Of a DNA stretch of 64,000 nt, positions 46,438 through 57,256 are shown one piece after another. The number at the start of each line of letters is the position of its first letter. Within the stretch, counting starts at the first letter, position 1. This DNA is from Hydra vulgaris (lineage: Eukaryota; Cnidaria; Hydrozoa; Anthoathecata; Hydridae). Below the pieces are notes generated by a model. That model was not told where the DNA came from. It made no database searches and saw only the letters and a program-made list of their open reading frames with translations. Made by a program: the position numbers and the translations under genes. Location: the NCBI RefSeq assembly GCF_038396675.1, contig NC_088926.1, positions 24,057,001 to 24,121,000 on the forward strand, in the 5' to 3' direction.

Positions 46438-47690
46438 ATGTCACCAAGAAAAAACAAAATTTGGAGATATTTTCAAAAAACAAGTGACGGTGCTGAATGC
46501 AAGGCGTGCAAAAAGTCTTTGAAAACAAAAGATAGAAACACAAACGGACTTCATCGTCACCTCGAAAAAAAACACAGCCAAGACTACGTTGAGCATTCTG
46601 AAAAAACTGACAACTCTCTTCTTCCTCCTTCTAAGAAGAAACAACAAACCATGGTCGAAATGCTTGAAACAAAGTCTAAATATGACAAAGACAATTCCAT
46701 TTAAAAACAGTTTGACTCTGCAATGCTGGATTACTATTGCACTGATCTGGCATCCTTTTCAGCAGTTGAAGGAAGAGGTTTCAAGAAATTGTTTGACATT
46801 GCAAACCCTAAACTGAGCCTTCATCACAGAACAACATATTCAAGAACGCTTTCAATTCGGTCAAGAGAAGTTCAAGCTGGAATGAAGAGCATAATAACGG
46901 AGATTGCGCCAAATCTAAAAAGTGCTGCATTTACTTCTGACCTTTGGACTTCTGGAACTCAGGACAGCTACATCTCTTGGACTATTCATGTTATTGACAA
47001 AAATTGGAGACTATATCACTGGACACCCCATGTTAACAGTTAACACTGTCGCCGATTCTCTTTATTTAATCCATGACAAAATTGATCAATTTATTGAGAC
47101 GGATGGAAAAAATGGCTACGGTGTCTTGTATGCAAAAAACTTGAAAAACTGCATTGAGAAAAGATTTCCTCTTTGTCACACTGGAAACTTATTGAGTGCT
47201 GCAGCAAACTACTTAAATCCTGCTTTAAAGGGACTTCACTTGAAGCTCTTTAAAAAATTTCAAATAACAAAAGAATGGTTAGCCTTGCAGGTTAAGGATA
47301 ATGTTGAGTGCCAACCTGTCGCCAGAGTCCTTTCAGCAGATTTGTCCCGTAATTCAAAACTGAAGCGCAAGTTAAACGTAAGACTTGAAACACAAGAGCC
47401 AACATCTGAACTGAATTCTATTTTGAGCGAAATGTGCCAGTATGAATATCTCCCTGATGCCAAAAAAAACTTTCCGATTCTTGATTGCTGAAAAAAGCAA
47501 TTCAAATATATTGCCAGAACTCTCTTAATTAGCTAGACAAATTTTAGCTATTCCAGCAAGTTCAACTAAATCAGAGAGAGTTTTTAGCTCAGGTGGAAAT
47601 GTCGTAGAACAAATCATCTTAATCAGAGAAAATGTTGTCTTGTTGAAAAAGTTTGGCAAAAAAATTTTGAATTAATATTTGAAAAAGTTG
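46438..47690 (+). pseudogene. hAT transposase with BED zinc finger, frameshifted
   Basis: From ATG at 46438: MSPRKNKIWRYFQKTSDGAE, CKACKKSLKTK and LHRHLEKKHSQDY form a BED finger (CxxC...HxxxxH). After a stop at 46704 the frame continues with FDSAMLDYYCTDLASFSAVE and AAFTSDLWTSGTQDSYISW, which holds the first catalytic Asp. A jump near 47040 removes the segment with the second Asp. The next block to 47491 has LLSAAANYLNPALKGLHLKL, and a last shifted block near 47550 has the dimerisation motif SERVFSSGGN. At about 420 codons it is shorter than usual because of that internal deletion. Confidence 0.85.
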
Positions 47691-48091
47691 TTTACATTTG
47701 ACAAATGTCATTTGTGTCTATTTGTCAAAAGCATGTTTACATTTTTTTTTTTTACTTGGATGTTAATAAATTTGTTTTCAAAAATTGTTAAATTTCTCGT
47801 CTCGTCTCGTTCTCGGTCTCACGAGAAGTACTAACTTCTCGTCTCGGTCTCGTCTCGGTTTGAAAAAACCTAGTCTCGCTCATGGTTGTATATTATCAAG
47901 AAATGTAGAAGAGTTGAAAGTCACTCTTGTTGGCTTGTTCATTGTCGGAATTAAATTATTTTGAAGAAGAGTGATTATAAAATTGTTAACATTATTATTA
48001 GAAGCATGGTTTATTAGGTCAATGTTAAAATCCCCAACTAATTAGGCATGAATTCGGGTTTTATTAATTTTACTTGTTAAGAATGGTTTAA

Positions 48092-48416
48092 GATGGTATT
48101 GTGGTTTATCCTCCTCCGGCTAATTGCCATATAAAGGCCACATTACCAAGGACCGCAAAGACAGGTTCGGCTCCGAAAGGAGCGTCATAACCTGCTTTAC
48201 GGACTAAGATTAAAGTGATTTTTAGAAGAACGAAGATGTGTTAGAGTGAAAGATAGAAGTAGTAGTTTTAGAAGGATATCATAGAGATAGCGGACAGGAT
48301 TGCACGTGATTTTAGAAGGTGCAATAGGTGAAATACATGCTGTTAATTCGGTTCGCCTAATTAGAGCATGCCGGTAAACACAGAAACTAAAAAGTTTCAG
48401 CATGTGTTTTTTTCCG
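48092..48416. mobile_element. 325-bp SINE-like insertion with 14-bp target duplication
   Basis: The insert is flanked by identical TAAGAATGGTTTAA copies at 48078-48091 and 48417-48430, and it interrupts the LINE endonuclease frame. A 14-bp duplication points to LINE-machinery retroposition. One end has GTGTTTTTTTCC (an A-rich end on the minus strand) and the other ATGGTATTGTGG. It contains a stable-looking GCTCCGAAAGGAGC stem-loop. No RNA polymerase III boxes are evident, so its source RNA is unknown. Confidence 0.75.
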
Positions 48417-49019
48417 TAAGAATGGTTTAACATAATTTTTAAACTTTTTTAAGCTGGTAGATTGAGGTCGATATGTGACATTAATAATTATATTTTTTGG
48501 TGGTTTTGTTTATTAATTCAATGCATAATGACTCACAATCTATTTCATTTATTCAGAGATCGAGACGTAAATTATAACTAATCGAGTTGTGAATAAAAAT
48601 ACATACCCCCACCACCACCACCACCACCAACATCAAAACCACGTGGCTGGTGAACTGATGAGTAATTAATTAGTTCAAGTTAGGCATTTGTTTCACCACG
48701 CTTATACCAAGTTTCCGTTAGACAAATAATTTTAAAATCGTGTTTTAATTCATCCAACAAAAACTTAAGATTTTCAAAATTTTTATGTAATCTTTGAATA
48801 TTAATGTTTAAAGTTGAAAAACTATTTTTATTTTTTTGAAGATATTGAGAAGATTCAATAACTGTATAGTATTGGCATTCATCGACGTCACTGAGTACGA
48901 CATTTTCATCTAAAAATTTAAATATAAAGTTTTCTTCCATTTTAAAGTAAAGAATATATAAATAAACGCAAAACAGTTAATAAGATAGTTAGCAATAGTT
49001 AAAAGAAAACTAATAAACT

Positions 49020-49337
49020 CTAACCCTTACTACCTTGACACGGATTCGGAATTTCTTCTGTTTTCCTAAACATCCATTCGCGTACAATCAGCTTATCATA
49101 TGATATATATGTAAATTTTCCAAGCTGCCGCTCAATTTTCATTTTTTCTCTAAGATCTTTTCTTATTAGGTTCGTTTCGAAGCAAAAATCTTCGTTTATG
49201 TAGATATTTTCACCCTTTAATTTAGAAGAATTTTTTAAAATTTCTAAAATTTTTTTTGCATCTCGGCGTCCACTGAGATGCGCTCGTTCAATTCTTACAT
49301 TCTCCACCCCTAGAGTCTCCTCAAAAAGTTTAATCAC
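49020..49337 (-). pseudogene. LINE ORF1 C-terminal region
   Basis: Reads VENVRIERAHLSGRRDAKKI, KLKGENIYINEDFCFETNLI, RKDLREKMKIERQLG and ISYDKLIVREW, ending before ORF2. The pattern (RIERAHR, then NIYINEDF, then YDKLIV) is the C-terminal RNA-binding part of LINE ORF1 proteins. The 105-codon frame is open, but its N-terminal partner is not seen upstream of 49337. Confidence 0.75.
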
Positions 49338-49399
49338 TTTTATTTCATAAAATAATTTTCATATAGCATGATCTAGATTTTTGTGATAACAATTAGTTG

Positions 49400-50520
49400 G
49401 AAAAAATTGAGTTTATCTGAGTTAAAGTTAACCAGCCACTGAGAACCCCGTATCAGATCCTTTTCAAAAAAAGCAAAAGTGAGATCCTTTTCAAGCTCAA
49501 ATGCTCCAAGCAATCAGAGGGTGTTGGCTTTTTATTGCGACAAGAAATAATGGTAGTATCATTAGCGAACAATGCCACCTTAGATATGAGAATTTCTGGG
49601 AGATCTTAAGTGTAAATTAAAAAAAGGATAAGGCCAAGGATAGAACCTTGAAGAATCCCTAAATTTACAGGAAATAAAGATCAGTGCTGTCCATCGAGGA
49701 TAACCTTTATACTAACATTGGTAAGGAAGAATTAAATAATTTTTAAAATCTTACCTGATACACCGTAAGAAGAGAGTTTATCGAGAAGACCAGTATAACA
49801 AACTTTATTAAAGGCTTTAAAAATATCGAGAGCGATAGCCTTAACCTCTATACATCTATCTAATGCACGATAAAATCTATCAGTTATTACTGTTAACAAA
49901 TTAGCAGTAGAACGAGAATATTAAAAATCATATTAATGATCAGAAAGTAAGTTAATAGATTTAAGATGAGAGATTAAGTGTTTGTTAGTTAAAGACTCAA
50001 AAACCTTGCTTATGATAAAAAGAAGACAAATTGGACGGTAGTTAGACGAGTCAAATTTCTCTTCAGAATATTTGAAAATAGGGATAACAGATGCTGTTTT
50101 CCAGCAGGCTGGAAAACAAGACTCTGTAAAGCACTTGTTTCATAGTTTTGAAAGTATAGACGCCAGCTCCGTAGAACACTTCTGCAAAACTATTGCAGGT
50201 ATGTTATCCGGACCACAAGCTGTAGAAGAGTCTAAGCAGGAAATTATTTTAGACATTGAAGCTGGAGTGATACAAATGTTGAACAATGGATCAACCTGTT
50301 TGTCGGCTATATCGGGTTAGATGTGATTAGTTATATAAAGAAATGAGATTGATGAATAGTTCTTAGTAAACAATTCAGCTTTGTTTTTAGGTGAGGTAAG
50401 GTAATCTTTGGAAGTTACATGTCCCAACGAAAATCCATGACTTGACCTTTTATTTTAAAAGACATCAACAAAATATTTTCAAAATTTAGATTATAGTTGT
50501 ATAAAGTATGGAGGTTTTGA
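49400..50520 (-). pseudogene. Decayed LINE reverse transcriptase (separate family)
   Basis: Reading leftward from about 50330: WKTASVIPIFKYSEEKFDSS, NYRPICLLFIISKVFESLTN, then VKAIALDIFKAFNKVCYTGL (the palm-A Asp is retained in LDIFKAF). GILQGSILGLILFLIY follows, and VALFANDTT, where the catalytic FADD is FAND. It resembles the LINE family at 1-667 more than the neighbouring LINE. Stops are frequent. A plus-strand open frame at 50072-50320 is only its shadow. Confidence 0.75.
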
Positions 50521-50820
50521 AAATACGAACTATTTATGGCAGACATTTTTTTTTTGATAATCTATTTTCGCTACGGTGTGTAGAATTAAAAAAAAAAAAA
50601 AACTCTTCTTTATTTCTTTATGTTTTCTTATTTTTCTATTATAAAATCAAATGGTTTTGCGATTTTATATCATAATTTTCAATTGTATGATTAAAGGTTT
50701 TTAAAATTTGAGTCTTCTTTTTTCAAAAAAAAAAGAATATTAATACTCTTAATAGAATTAAATAATAATACAATGGAGTGCTAGTTATTAAAAAAAATAA
50801 TTAACTAATCTGTTAATTTG

Positions 50821-51010
50821 GTAGTTGGCGCAGCGGTAGCCTACTTGTCTCAGAAACAAAGGATCCGGGGTTTGAACCCCACCTGGGCAAGTTTTGTGAT
50901 ATAGGTTAGGAAGGAGGCTTGAACTTCCTATTAATGCTCTTACGCGGTGCTCTGAGAAAAAATCGTAAGGAATTCTTGGGGCACCTAAAAACAGTTCTCA
51001 CGTCTCACAA
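50821..51010 (+). mobile_element. tRNA-derived SINE
   Basis: An A-box TGGCGCAGCGG (50826-50836) and a B-box GGTTTGAACCC (50869-50879) lie at tRNA-like spacing and start a unit of about 190 bp. The B-box sits in a perfect CCGGGGTTTGAACCCC stem. The head cannot be a functional tRNA because the anticodon arm is not regular. The non-tRNA body has AGGAAGGAGGCTTGAACTTC and ends vaguely near 51010. Confidence 0.7.
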
Positions 51011-52662
51011 TTGATTTAAAAATGTCCAAGTAAGAATGAATCTCTTTTTTTTTTTCTAACCTTGCTAAATTGTCAAAAGAGTCAGCGTGTCTGGCGTTTG
51101 GCGTAGGATTGCCAAAATTTTTACCGTCGAAATTTTGAGCAGTGATGGACCCAATTGATATCATGTTACCCAAAGTGAGAGTTAATTTAAATTGCGTATA
51201 AATAAATGACAACGCTGTTGACGCTGTGTTTCAACACCATACTATGAAAATCCTTTGGTGTGATACAACTGGAAAGGGTTACACCATAATGAAAAAAAAA
51301 CTGTTTGTTTGTCTCCTTTTGAGTGTTTCAAATTTAGTGAAAAAGGACTTGTGGCTTCGAGATACAGGGAGACAAGTGCAAGAAACTGCGCAACCAAGCT
51401 TTTGAACAACAGTGGAATCAGCCCATCACATACATATAATAATATATGTGTGTATAATTATATATAGCTTGGCATACAGTGTTGTTGGTCGAGCAGTTAT
51501 TGAATAAATTGCTTTTCATGAAGGCAGTTGTAGTTATTTTATTGCTGGTTAGATTTTTGTTTAGGATGCGCTTGTTGTGTAAATTTTTTACTGATTTTTT
51601 GTTTAGCATTCAACTTTAGCGAATTTTTACAGTATTTTTGTTAAAAATTTAAGGTAGTTTGTGGTTAATTGGAAAATGTTTGGCAACCAAGTTTAAAACG
51701 CATTTTACTTTAATTGTGGTGACATTTATATTAAAATAATCTGGTACAACCCAGATTATTTTGCGTGTTCACTGCAAGGTAGTTCAACATTGCGAAGTAG
51801 TTGTTTTAGTATACAAGGAGGGTGATTAGATTGGGCATGTATGTAGTTTAAAGTATTATCAGGTTTGCAGTATGGTTGGTATGACTGGTTTTAGAGATTA
51901 AAATTTACATCGTGGTAGTTTACAATTTTAAAGTTGCACTGTGTACAGTGCAACCTTATCTATATCTATAAATCTATATATCTATAGCTACATCTTTATA
52001 TAGATATGTTAAGATCATTACATTTGAATAAGTGCGTGTTAAACTTTTTAAGTTTCTCCATTTGCGGACCGCTACCATTTTTAGCAACTGCTAATCCGTC
52101 ATCGCGGTATAAGCCAAAGTCATATTTGTTATAAAAATTTAAAATTTGAAAAAGAATGAAAAAAAAATCCCTACAAACTCACATATCTCTGCACCATTAA
52201 ACGCACCCATTGAAACGTCAAATAAACCATTCAATTTTTTCATTCAAACATGGTTATTATTAAACGGTATAGGTTTCCTACCATGAATAATAATTGAATT
52301 ATGTTATGAATATTAATTGACTTATGTTATGTGCTTATAGTGAGATGTTGTACCGCAAAACTGATACAATTTTTGAGAGGTTTTTCACTAAATGAACGGT
52401 AGAAGTCGTCGATATCAAAAATTTTTTTGAAAATGTATCCAACAGTTTTCATGGTAGGCTAAAAAGCGATATTTCCAACATTCGCAAATCTAACTTAACA
52501 TATACCTATGCTAACAAAACTTCTAATCTGTATAATTTCAAAACCATTTTAAATTTGAAAAGAGCTTCCTAAATTCGCTATCCCCTTCCTCATTAGAAAC
52601 GTGGAGGAGCCAAACCACGGAACTGGGTATAATACTTATATTAATATGCTACTTAACTGCTT
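51011..52662. other. AT-rich non-coding
   Basis: I see no gene. There is a low-complexity TATCTATATC block at 51957-52012. Otherwise nothing recognised. Confidence 0.4.
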
Positions 52663-52852
52663 TTTACAGTTTTGGGGGCCCTAGCCTGAATTAATTTTAG
52701 GAAAAATTTTACTAAAAACTCTTCAATTGAAAACAACATTTTTCTAATTTTTCCATAAAAAATGTAAAGTATTATCACATTTAATAAATGTAAATTTATA
52801 AAAAGTATTATTAAATGTAGATTTGTATCACATCTCAAAGATAACTTTTGTT

Positions 52853-52930
52853 CCATAGAGAGTTCCATCGAGAGTTCCATCGAGAGTTCTATCGAGAGTT
52901 CCATCGAGAGTTCCATAGAGAGTTCCATCA
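52853..52930. repeat. 12-bp minisatellite, about 7 copies
   Basis: The unit GTTCCATCGAGA is repeated with small changes. On the minus strand it gives an artefactual Met-Glu-Leu-Ser repeat. Confidence 0.95.
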
Positions 52931-53071
52931 AAAGAGAGAGGATAAAACTTTAAATAAAATAAATTAAATAAATAAAATTTTCCTATTTTGATCAAAAATT
53001 TGTATTTTAATTGGGCTCTACCACCTTAATTAATTCATCGAAATTGATTTTCTTTCATTTTATCAACATTA

Positions 53072-55444
53072 CTAGATAATATTGCCAGAGAATTCAACAA
53101 AACTTGAGACATAACAACTCGATTTTTTAACCAACTTTAACTTTGTAAAGGATCTTTTTTCTGAGCAGTTAGTGGACATTAGACAAACAAAAAATTTTTT
53201 AAATATTTGAATATTTAGAAATACAATTTCCAATTTTTTTCTCCTTGATGATTTCATAAACTTCCTGGTAATTAAAATTGTAATTTTCGATGGAGGCTTT
53301 CACGAACAAAAATAGATGTTTGACTTCTTCAAATAAATTGTCGATGTCTTCATTATACAATTTAACGATTTTGATAACTTTAGCTTTCAAATTTTTCTTG
53401 TTAACTTCAATGTCAATCAGGAAATCAAATTTAAGTGATAAAACTTTGTAAATTTTAGATATCTGCTCAAAATTTTCGAACACACTTTTTATTAAAGTTA
53501 ATTATATTTTTTCTTTGAAATTCTCTCTAGGAGAAGATAAAAACTTTTTCTCTGGTCTTTTCTTAGTAACTTTGAAATCGACATCTGGAAGAATTTTTCG
53601 CTTCTTCCTCAATTTGATCAAACTAATCTCTAAAAATTTTAAAACAATTCATCAAAGATGTTAACTTAGAATTTTGTAAAGATTGAGAAACGCTGTTAAT
53701 AATCCAAGATTTTGTCCCACATTACGGTTTGAAAAACGAATTTAAATTCCCCCATTTTTTCTAACATATTTTGAACCTCTGCCGTGTTCTCAGTATCAAA
53801 ATTGAATTTTCGGCGATCTCTTCCAAAGACTCGAGAATTTGAGAAAAATTATTTGAAATCACCTTTACTGAGTTTGCATTAGCATTCCATTAAGTTTTAG
53901 ACAGAGTTTTGAGTGATCTTTTGGTTAAGTATTCAAAGAAGTTATAAATTTTCTGGATGATTGCAAAAAAACTCACATATTCTACGGAGGAGTTCACACT
54001 TGCAGCTTCTATGGAGGAGTTCACACTTGCAGCTCCTACAAAATTCAAAGAATGCCCTGAGCATGGAAGGAGTTGAGCAAATTTATTTTTCTCTAAAATA
54101 TTCGCCTGCATTCCTATGTATTTTCCTACCATGTTTGCCGCATTAAGATTGGCTTCTGATGCCTGAAAAATCGGTTCCACAGCCTGAAGTTAAAAAATTG
54201 TGTACAGTTTCACCTAGATAGTTACCACTGAGAGCTTCAGTTTCAAGAAATTTTAGTCTTTCCATTCGCTTTGTCTTGCCTGGTGGTAGATATCGTATAA
54301 TTATACTCTTGATAAATTATAGAGTTGATAAGTATGGGACAAGTCTGGCGTTGAGTCTACAAAAAGACCAAAATATTTAGATTGCTTGACATCATCATTT
54401 ATCGACAATAAAACCCATAAATTGTATGATTTCTTCATGAATTATTTTTGATAGATACGATGAACAACCAGATCCTTAATTCCCATACTTTTGAATGTGT
54501 TCTGAGAGAAAAGGGTCAAATTTAGCAATTAGGTCAAGTAGTCCCATAAAGTTCCCGTTGGTTTTTATTTTGCAAAAATCTCATTAGAACCTCTAAATGC
54601 TAAACTTCTTCCAGCCAATGTACAACTTACCACAACAACTCTTTCCAAAATTTTTCGCCACTAAGCTTGTTCTATCAAAATCTAATTATCCAAGTTAGAT
54701 TTCAACGTATTTTTAGTTTTTCTAGTTAAGTATGATAAAAGAACATTTATGTGATCAACAAAATTTTCATGCCCTTTAATCAATGTTGAAGCATTTCTCC
54801 ACTCTTTCAATCAAGATGTAGTGAGAGCAACGGTAGACAACTTTAAGAATTTGTATACAAAACAAAATAGTCTAGCAGTGAGCAGATAATACACTAACCA
54901 ATCTCTCTACAGTAGGTTTCTCCATTGACCCTAATCCCATAAAAAGATTTTTGGTACAATAACAATCCTAATCTTCATACGATTACGTAGAGGCCTAAAA
55001 GTTCTCATTGATATGTTGATATTCTGCAGTTCCTGTGGCTATTAGTTTGGTTATGTGGCTGTGGCTATTAGCTTCATTTTTTAATTCTTCTTATGTCCCA
55101 ACATCATTCCTATGATTATCGTGAGTTTCTTCAGACTGTTCCTAGTTCAGTTCCTCACTCTCAATCTCAGATTTTTTGTCAGTTTCTAATTCAAATATCT
55201 CTGGGCAATCTCCTTCACGTTCATTTCTTATTAATTGCTTTTCATCATTTTTCATGCTAAAAACATTTTCCTGTGCCACAATTTATGGACCAGAAATTTT
55301 GTTGTCCTGATCATTGGTAGAAGTTGAGAAATTTATTAACTTTTCAGACATTGTCTCCGACTTGAGAATTTTTTTAGCTAACTCATTTTTAAAAAACTTA
55401 CTCTTGCGTTTGGCAGCTCCACTTTCATTATTTCTTTTCATTTT
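53072..55444 (-). pseudogene. hAT transposase remnant (ZMYM-like)
   Basis: It starts at 55444 with MKRNNESGAAKRKSKFFKNE, then acidic low-complexity sequence with stops. The core at 54180-53890 has ANMVGKYIGMQANILEKNKF and LLPCSGHSLNFVGAASVNSS, where a tandem duplication of about 30 bp repeats the AASVNSS unit. The C-terminal block at 53257-53072 has FLNIQIFKKFFVCLMSTNCS and EKRSFTKLKLVK, the dimerisation region. The N-terminus resembles MKRTYESGAEKRKK of the hAT at 31910. It is highly decayed and inactive. Confidence 0.7.
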
Positions 55445-56098
55445 GATTTTTTCTGCAAAAACAATGTTATAAAAATGTTTAAGTTGTAAAAATGTTATTT
55501 GATTTTTTCTTACTTAGTTTTACTATTTTACTTCCTGATTTTGCTACTTTCCATCAAATTTATCAAGTTTATGAACGATTTTGCCAAATTTACTGCAATT
55601 TTACTCGAAATTTAAAAAAGGTTGATCAACGGAACAATTCAAATACACTCAAAAAACAATTGAGATGTCATTGCAAATGATTTACTAAACACCCTAAAAA
55701 ACTTTTGTTTTAAAAGTCACCAGTACGGTTAAAGCAAAAGTATTTTATCTTAATTTTATAGTTAACTGCTACAATTGTGTTTATGTAAAAATAAAGTTTA
55801 TCGTTTTGGATCAGAAATAGAATATTTTCTTATTAATGCAACGTTGGGGGCCCTAAATCAATGAAATCATAAAACATTTATTAGAATTTTTTCAAAAAAA
55901 CCTTCATTTTTTTAATTGTAAGCCATAAAACTTGATCAAATTTGAGGATTTGGAGCCTAGGCTGCAGACTAGTTAACCTATGCCTAAATCCGGCACTGGT
56001 ATTTGGCAAAAACGATCTTTTGGTAATGTGAAAATTTTCGGTAATTTATAATTCGTTCAAAACAGTAAATAATCGGTTTTAAAGTGGCTTTGTTATAT

Positions 56099-56113
56099 TA
56101 TTTCGGTTTCTAG
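56099..56113 (+). promoter_or_regulatory. Candidate splice acceptor in the OXCT1 leader (possible trans-splice site)
   Basis: TATTTCGGTTTCTAG ends at 56113, 20 bases before the OXCT1 start codon. A pyrimidine-rich acceptor so close to the ATG fits either a 5' UTR intron or addition of a spliced leader. Spliced-leader trans-splicing is known in Hydra. Inference only. Confidence 0.35.
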
Positions 56114-56133
56114 CAAGAATTGCCCTTCAGAAA

Positions 56134-56208
56134 ATGGCAACACTTGGTCTAAAACTTTTAGGGTTGAACAAAAGCATTTATTCAAAACTCTTAAAATCTG
56201 GATACTTG
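56134..56208 (+). CDS. OXCT1: OXCT1 exon 1: mitochondrial targeting sequence of SCOT
   Basis: This 25-codon exon starts with ATG at 56134 and ends at a GTAATT donor (56209). The peptide is MATLGLKLLGLN followed by KSIYSKLLKSGYL. It is basic, hydroxylated and amphipathic with no acidic residues, as expected for a mitochondrial presequence. It joins in phase 0 to the exon at 57160, and the spliced junction GYL-AFSTNSTKYTRIYESP aligns with the start of animal SCOT (YFSTSA...TKFYTDPVEAVKDI in human). The enzyme moves CoA from succinyl-CoA to acetoacetate in ketone-body use in the mitochondrial matrix. A hAT remnant ends only 135 bp upstream. Confidence 0.8.
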
Positions 56209-57159
56209 GTAATTAATTTTTTATCACTTTTTGACCTTCTAAAGAAATCTATTTTTGAATTCCTAAATAAATAAATAAAACTATTTGTCATAATTAGAAA
56301 TTAATGTTAAGAATCTTATATGAAATATCAGTGAACAAAAAAACCACTTGTTTTTGCCAATCCTTAATAAGATATTGGCTAAAAGAAGTAGTTTTTTATT
56401 ATTCATTATTGTACACAAGGTATTTTCAGCATCTAATTATTAATTTTCATCTTCCTTTGCTCACTTTGACCTAAGATGCTAAAAATGACCAAAATTTTTA
56501 AAAATGCTTTAGACTTCATATGAAATGATATTTGTTAGATGTATAATTGATTTAGTTTTGGAACAAAAGATCACTTTAGTAGCCTAATTGAGAATAAAAT
56601 GAAGAAATTTTATTGTTTATCAAATAAAAAGAGCATTTCAATATTTTGTAGTATTTTTATATTACCTTTTTGTAATCTGATCAATGTAACTGTAATAAAT
56701 TTTTCATTGTTTTAAATTTTTGAAACTAAGTGATATATCTGGTATGCTAGCAGATAAATAATTAAACAGAAACAATATGATTTATTAAAAAAAAAATAAC
56801 ACAAGTACTGGAAAATTAAGATGGATAACTTAAAATCTTATCAACTTAAGAACATAGCATAATATTAAAGATTAAATTCTATGAAACTTTTTAGCTAAGA
56901 AATATCTGCTTAAAAACATACTCTAATAGATTACAATCTATTAACATTCTTTTTTTGTGTATTTTTTCCTGCTTTAAGGGATATGAAATGTTTATATAAA
57001 TATTCCAAAGTATCAAAAAGTGAAAGTTATAAATTTTGTTGTTTGTTGCAAATAATGGTCACAAAATTTTTAAATTTAAAACAGACTTTTATTTATGATA
57101 TTTTTCATTGTATGTGTGACTGACATGTTTAATTTACATTCATATACATGTGGATTTAG

Positions 57160-57256
57160 GCTTTTTCTACAAATTCTACTAAATACACACGCATCTATGA
57201 ATCACCTGTAGAAGCTGTTCATGATATACCAAGTGGTTCAAGGCTATTAGTTGGAG
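57160..57256 (+). CDS. OXCT1: OXCT1 exon 2: N-terminus of succinyl-CoA:3-ketoacid CoA-transferase
   Basis: The 97-base exon has an acceptor TGTGGATTTAG (to 57159) and a donor G|GTTAGT (57257). It encodes AFSTNSTKYTRIYES, then PVEAVHDIPSGSRLLVG plus the first base of the next Gly codon. The PVEAV-DIP-G--LLVGG block is the conserved beginning of the CoA-transferase family I domain. The intron before it is 951 bp (56209-57159). I found no further exon (FGLCGIPE is expected next) up to 64000, so intron 2 would be at least 6.7 kb and contains the transposons below. A processed or truncated copy is unlikely because introns are present. Confidence 0.85.

Larger units (their letters stand above)
45963..47888 (+). 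mobile_element. hAT transposon with BED-finger transposase and exact 8-bp target duplication
   Basis: A 1,926-bp element with ends TAACCATGAGCGAGA and (inverse) CAACCATGAGCGAGA. It is flanked by identical TATATTAT at 45955-45962 and 47889-47896. The subterminal palindrome TCTCGNGAGA occurs at 45996, 46015 and 46042, and TCTCG-type repeats crowd the other end (47795-47870). It inserted into the endonuclease region of the large LINE. Confidence 0.92.
44040..48940 (-). pseudogene. LINE ORF2 (endonuclease and reverse transcriptase), interrupted
   Basis: It starts with Met at 48940. FSTLNINIQRLHKNFENLKF and IICLTETWYKRG are the first endonuclease motifs. INVTYRP (about 48480) and LVGDFNIDL (about 48030) are later ones, with the catalytic GDFN intact. 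RT starts with KTNKSAGFDNINVNVVKS and ITPIFKSGDDSNISNYRPIS, then FINLSKAFDTVIHNILIKKL, GVPKCSILGPLLFLVYIIDL (PQG changed to PKC) and LFADDSNFF. The thumb and C-terminus include YCNIAWASTNYTKLKKLY. Stops at 45230, 44660 and 44218 and two insertions break it. Confidence 0.8.
43920..49337 (-). mobile_element. Near full-length LINE with two nested insertions
   Basis: From right to left: ORF1 C-terminus (49337-49020), ORF2 endonuclease (48940 to about 47897, interrupted by a 325-bp insertion at 48092-48416), a BED-finger hAT (45963-47888), the rest of the endonuclease and linker (45954-45470), reverse transcriptase (45469-44218) and the C-terminal region to about 44040. ORF2 begins 80 bases after the ORF1 stop. 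The RT palm keeps LFADDSNFF. Without insertions it is about 3.2 kb. The clade is CR1/Jockey-like by RT motifs, not certain. Confidence 0.8.
52663..55998 (-). mobile_element. Decayed hAT transposon (ZMYM-type)
   Basis: The right end is clear: read inward it starts CAGTGCCGGATTTAGGCATA and leads to TAGGGCCCCC (55849), the hAT5-like TIR type also used by the element at 31610. The left boundary is only suggested by GGGGGCCCTAGCC at 52672, so the TIR there is truncated or diverged and no target duplication is seen. It contains a transposase remnant reading leftward. Confidence 0.7.

Noticed and set aside
46922-47043. Overlapping second frame in the BED-finger hAT
   Set aside because: The overlap comes from a frameshift/deletion near 47040. 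It is one transposase, not two genes.
50072-50320. Plus-strand open frame of 82 codons
   Set aside because: It is the antisense shadow of a decayed LINE reverse transcriptase that reads clearly on the minus strand.
50821-50892. Functional tRNA gene
   Set aside because: A- and B-boxes are present, but the anticodon and acceptor stems do not form a regular cloverleaf. It is a SINE head.
52653-52931. Open frame with repeated Met-Glu-Leu-Ser
   Set aside because: It is produced by a 12-bp minisatellite. The rest of the frame shows no domain.
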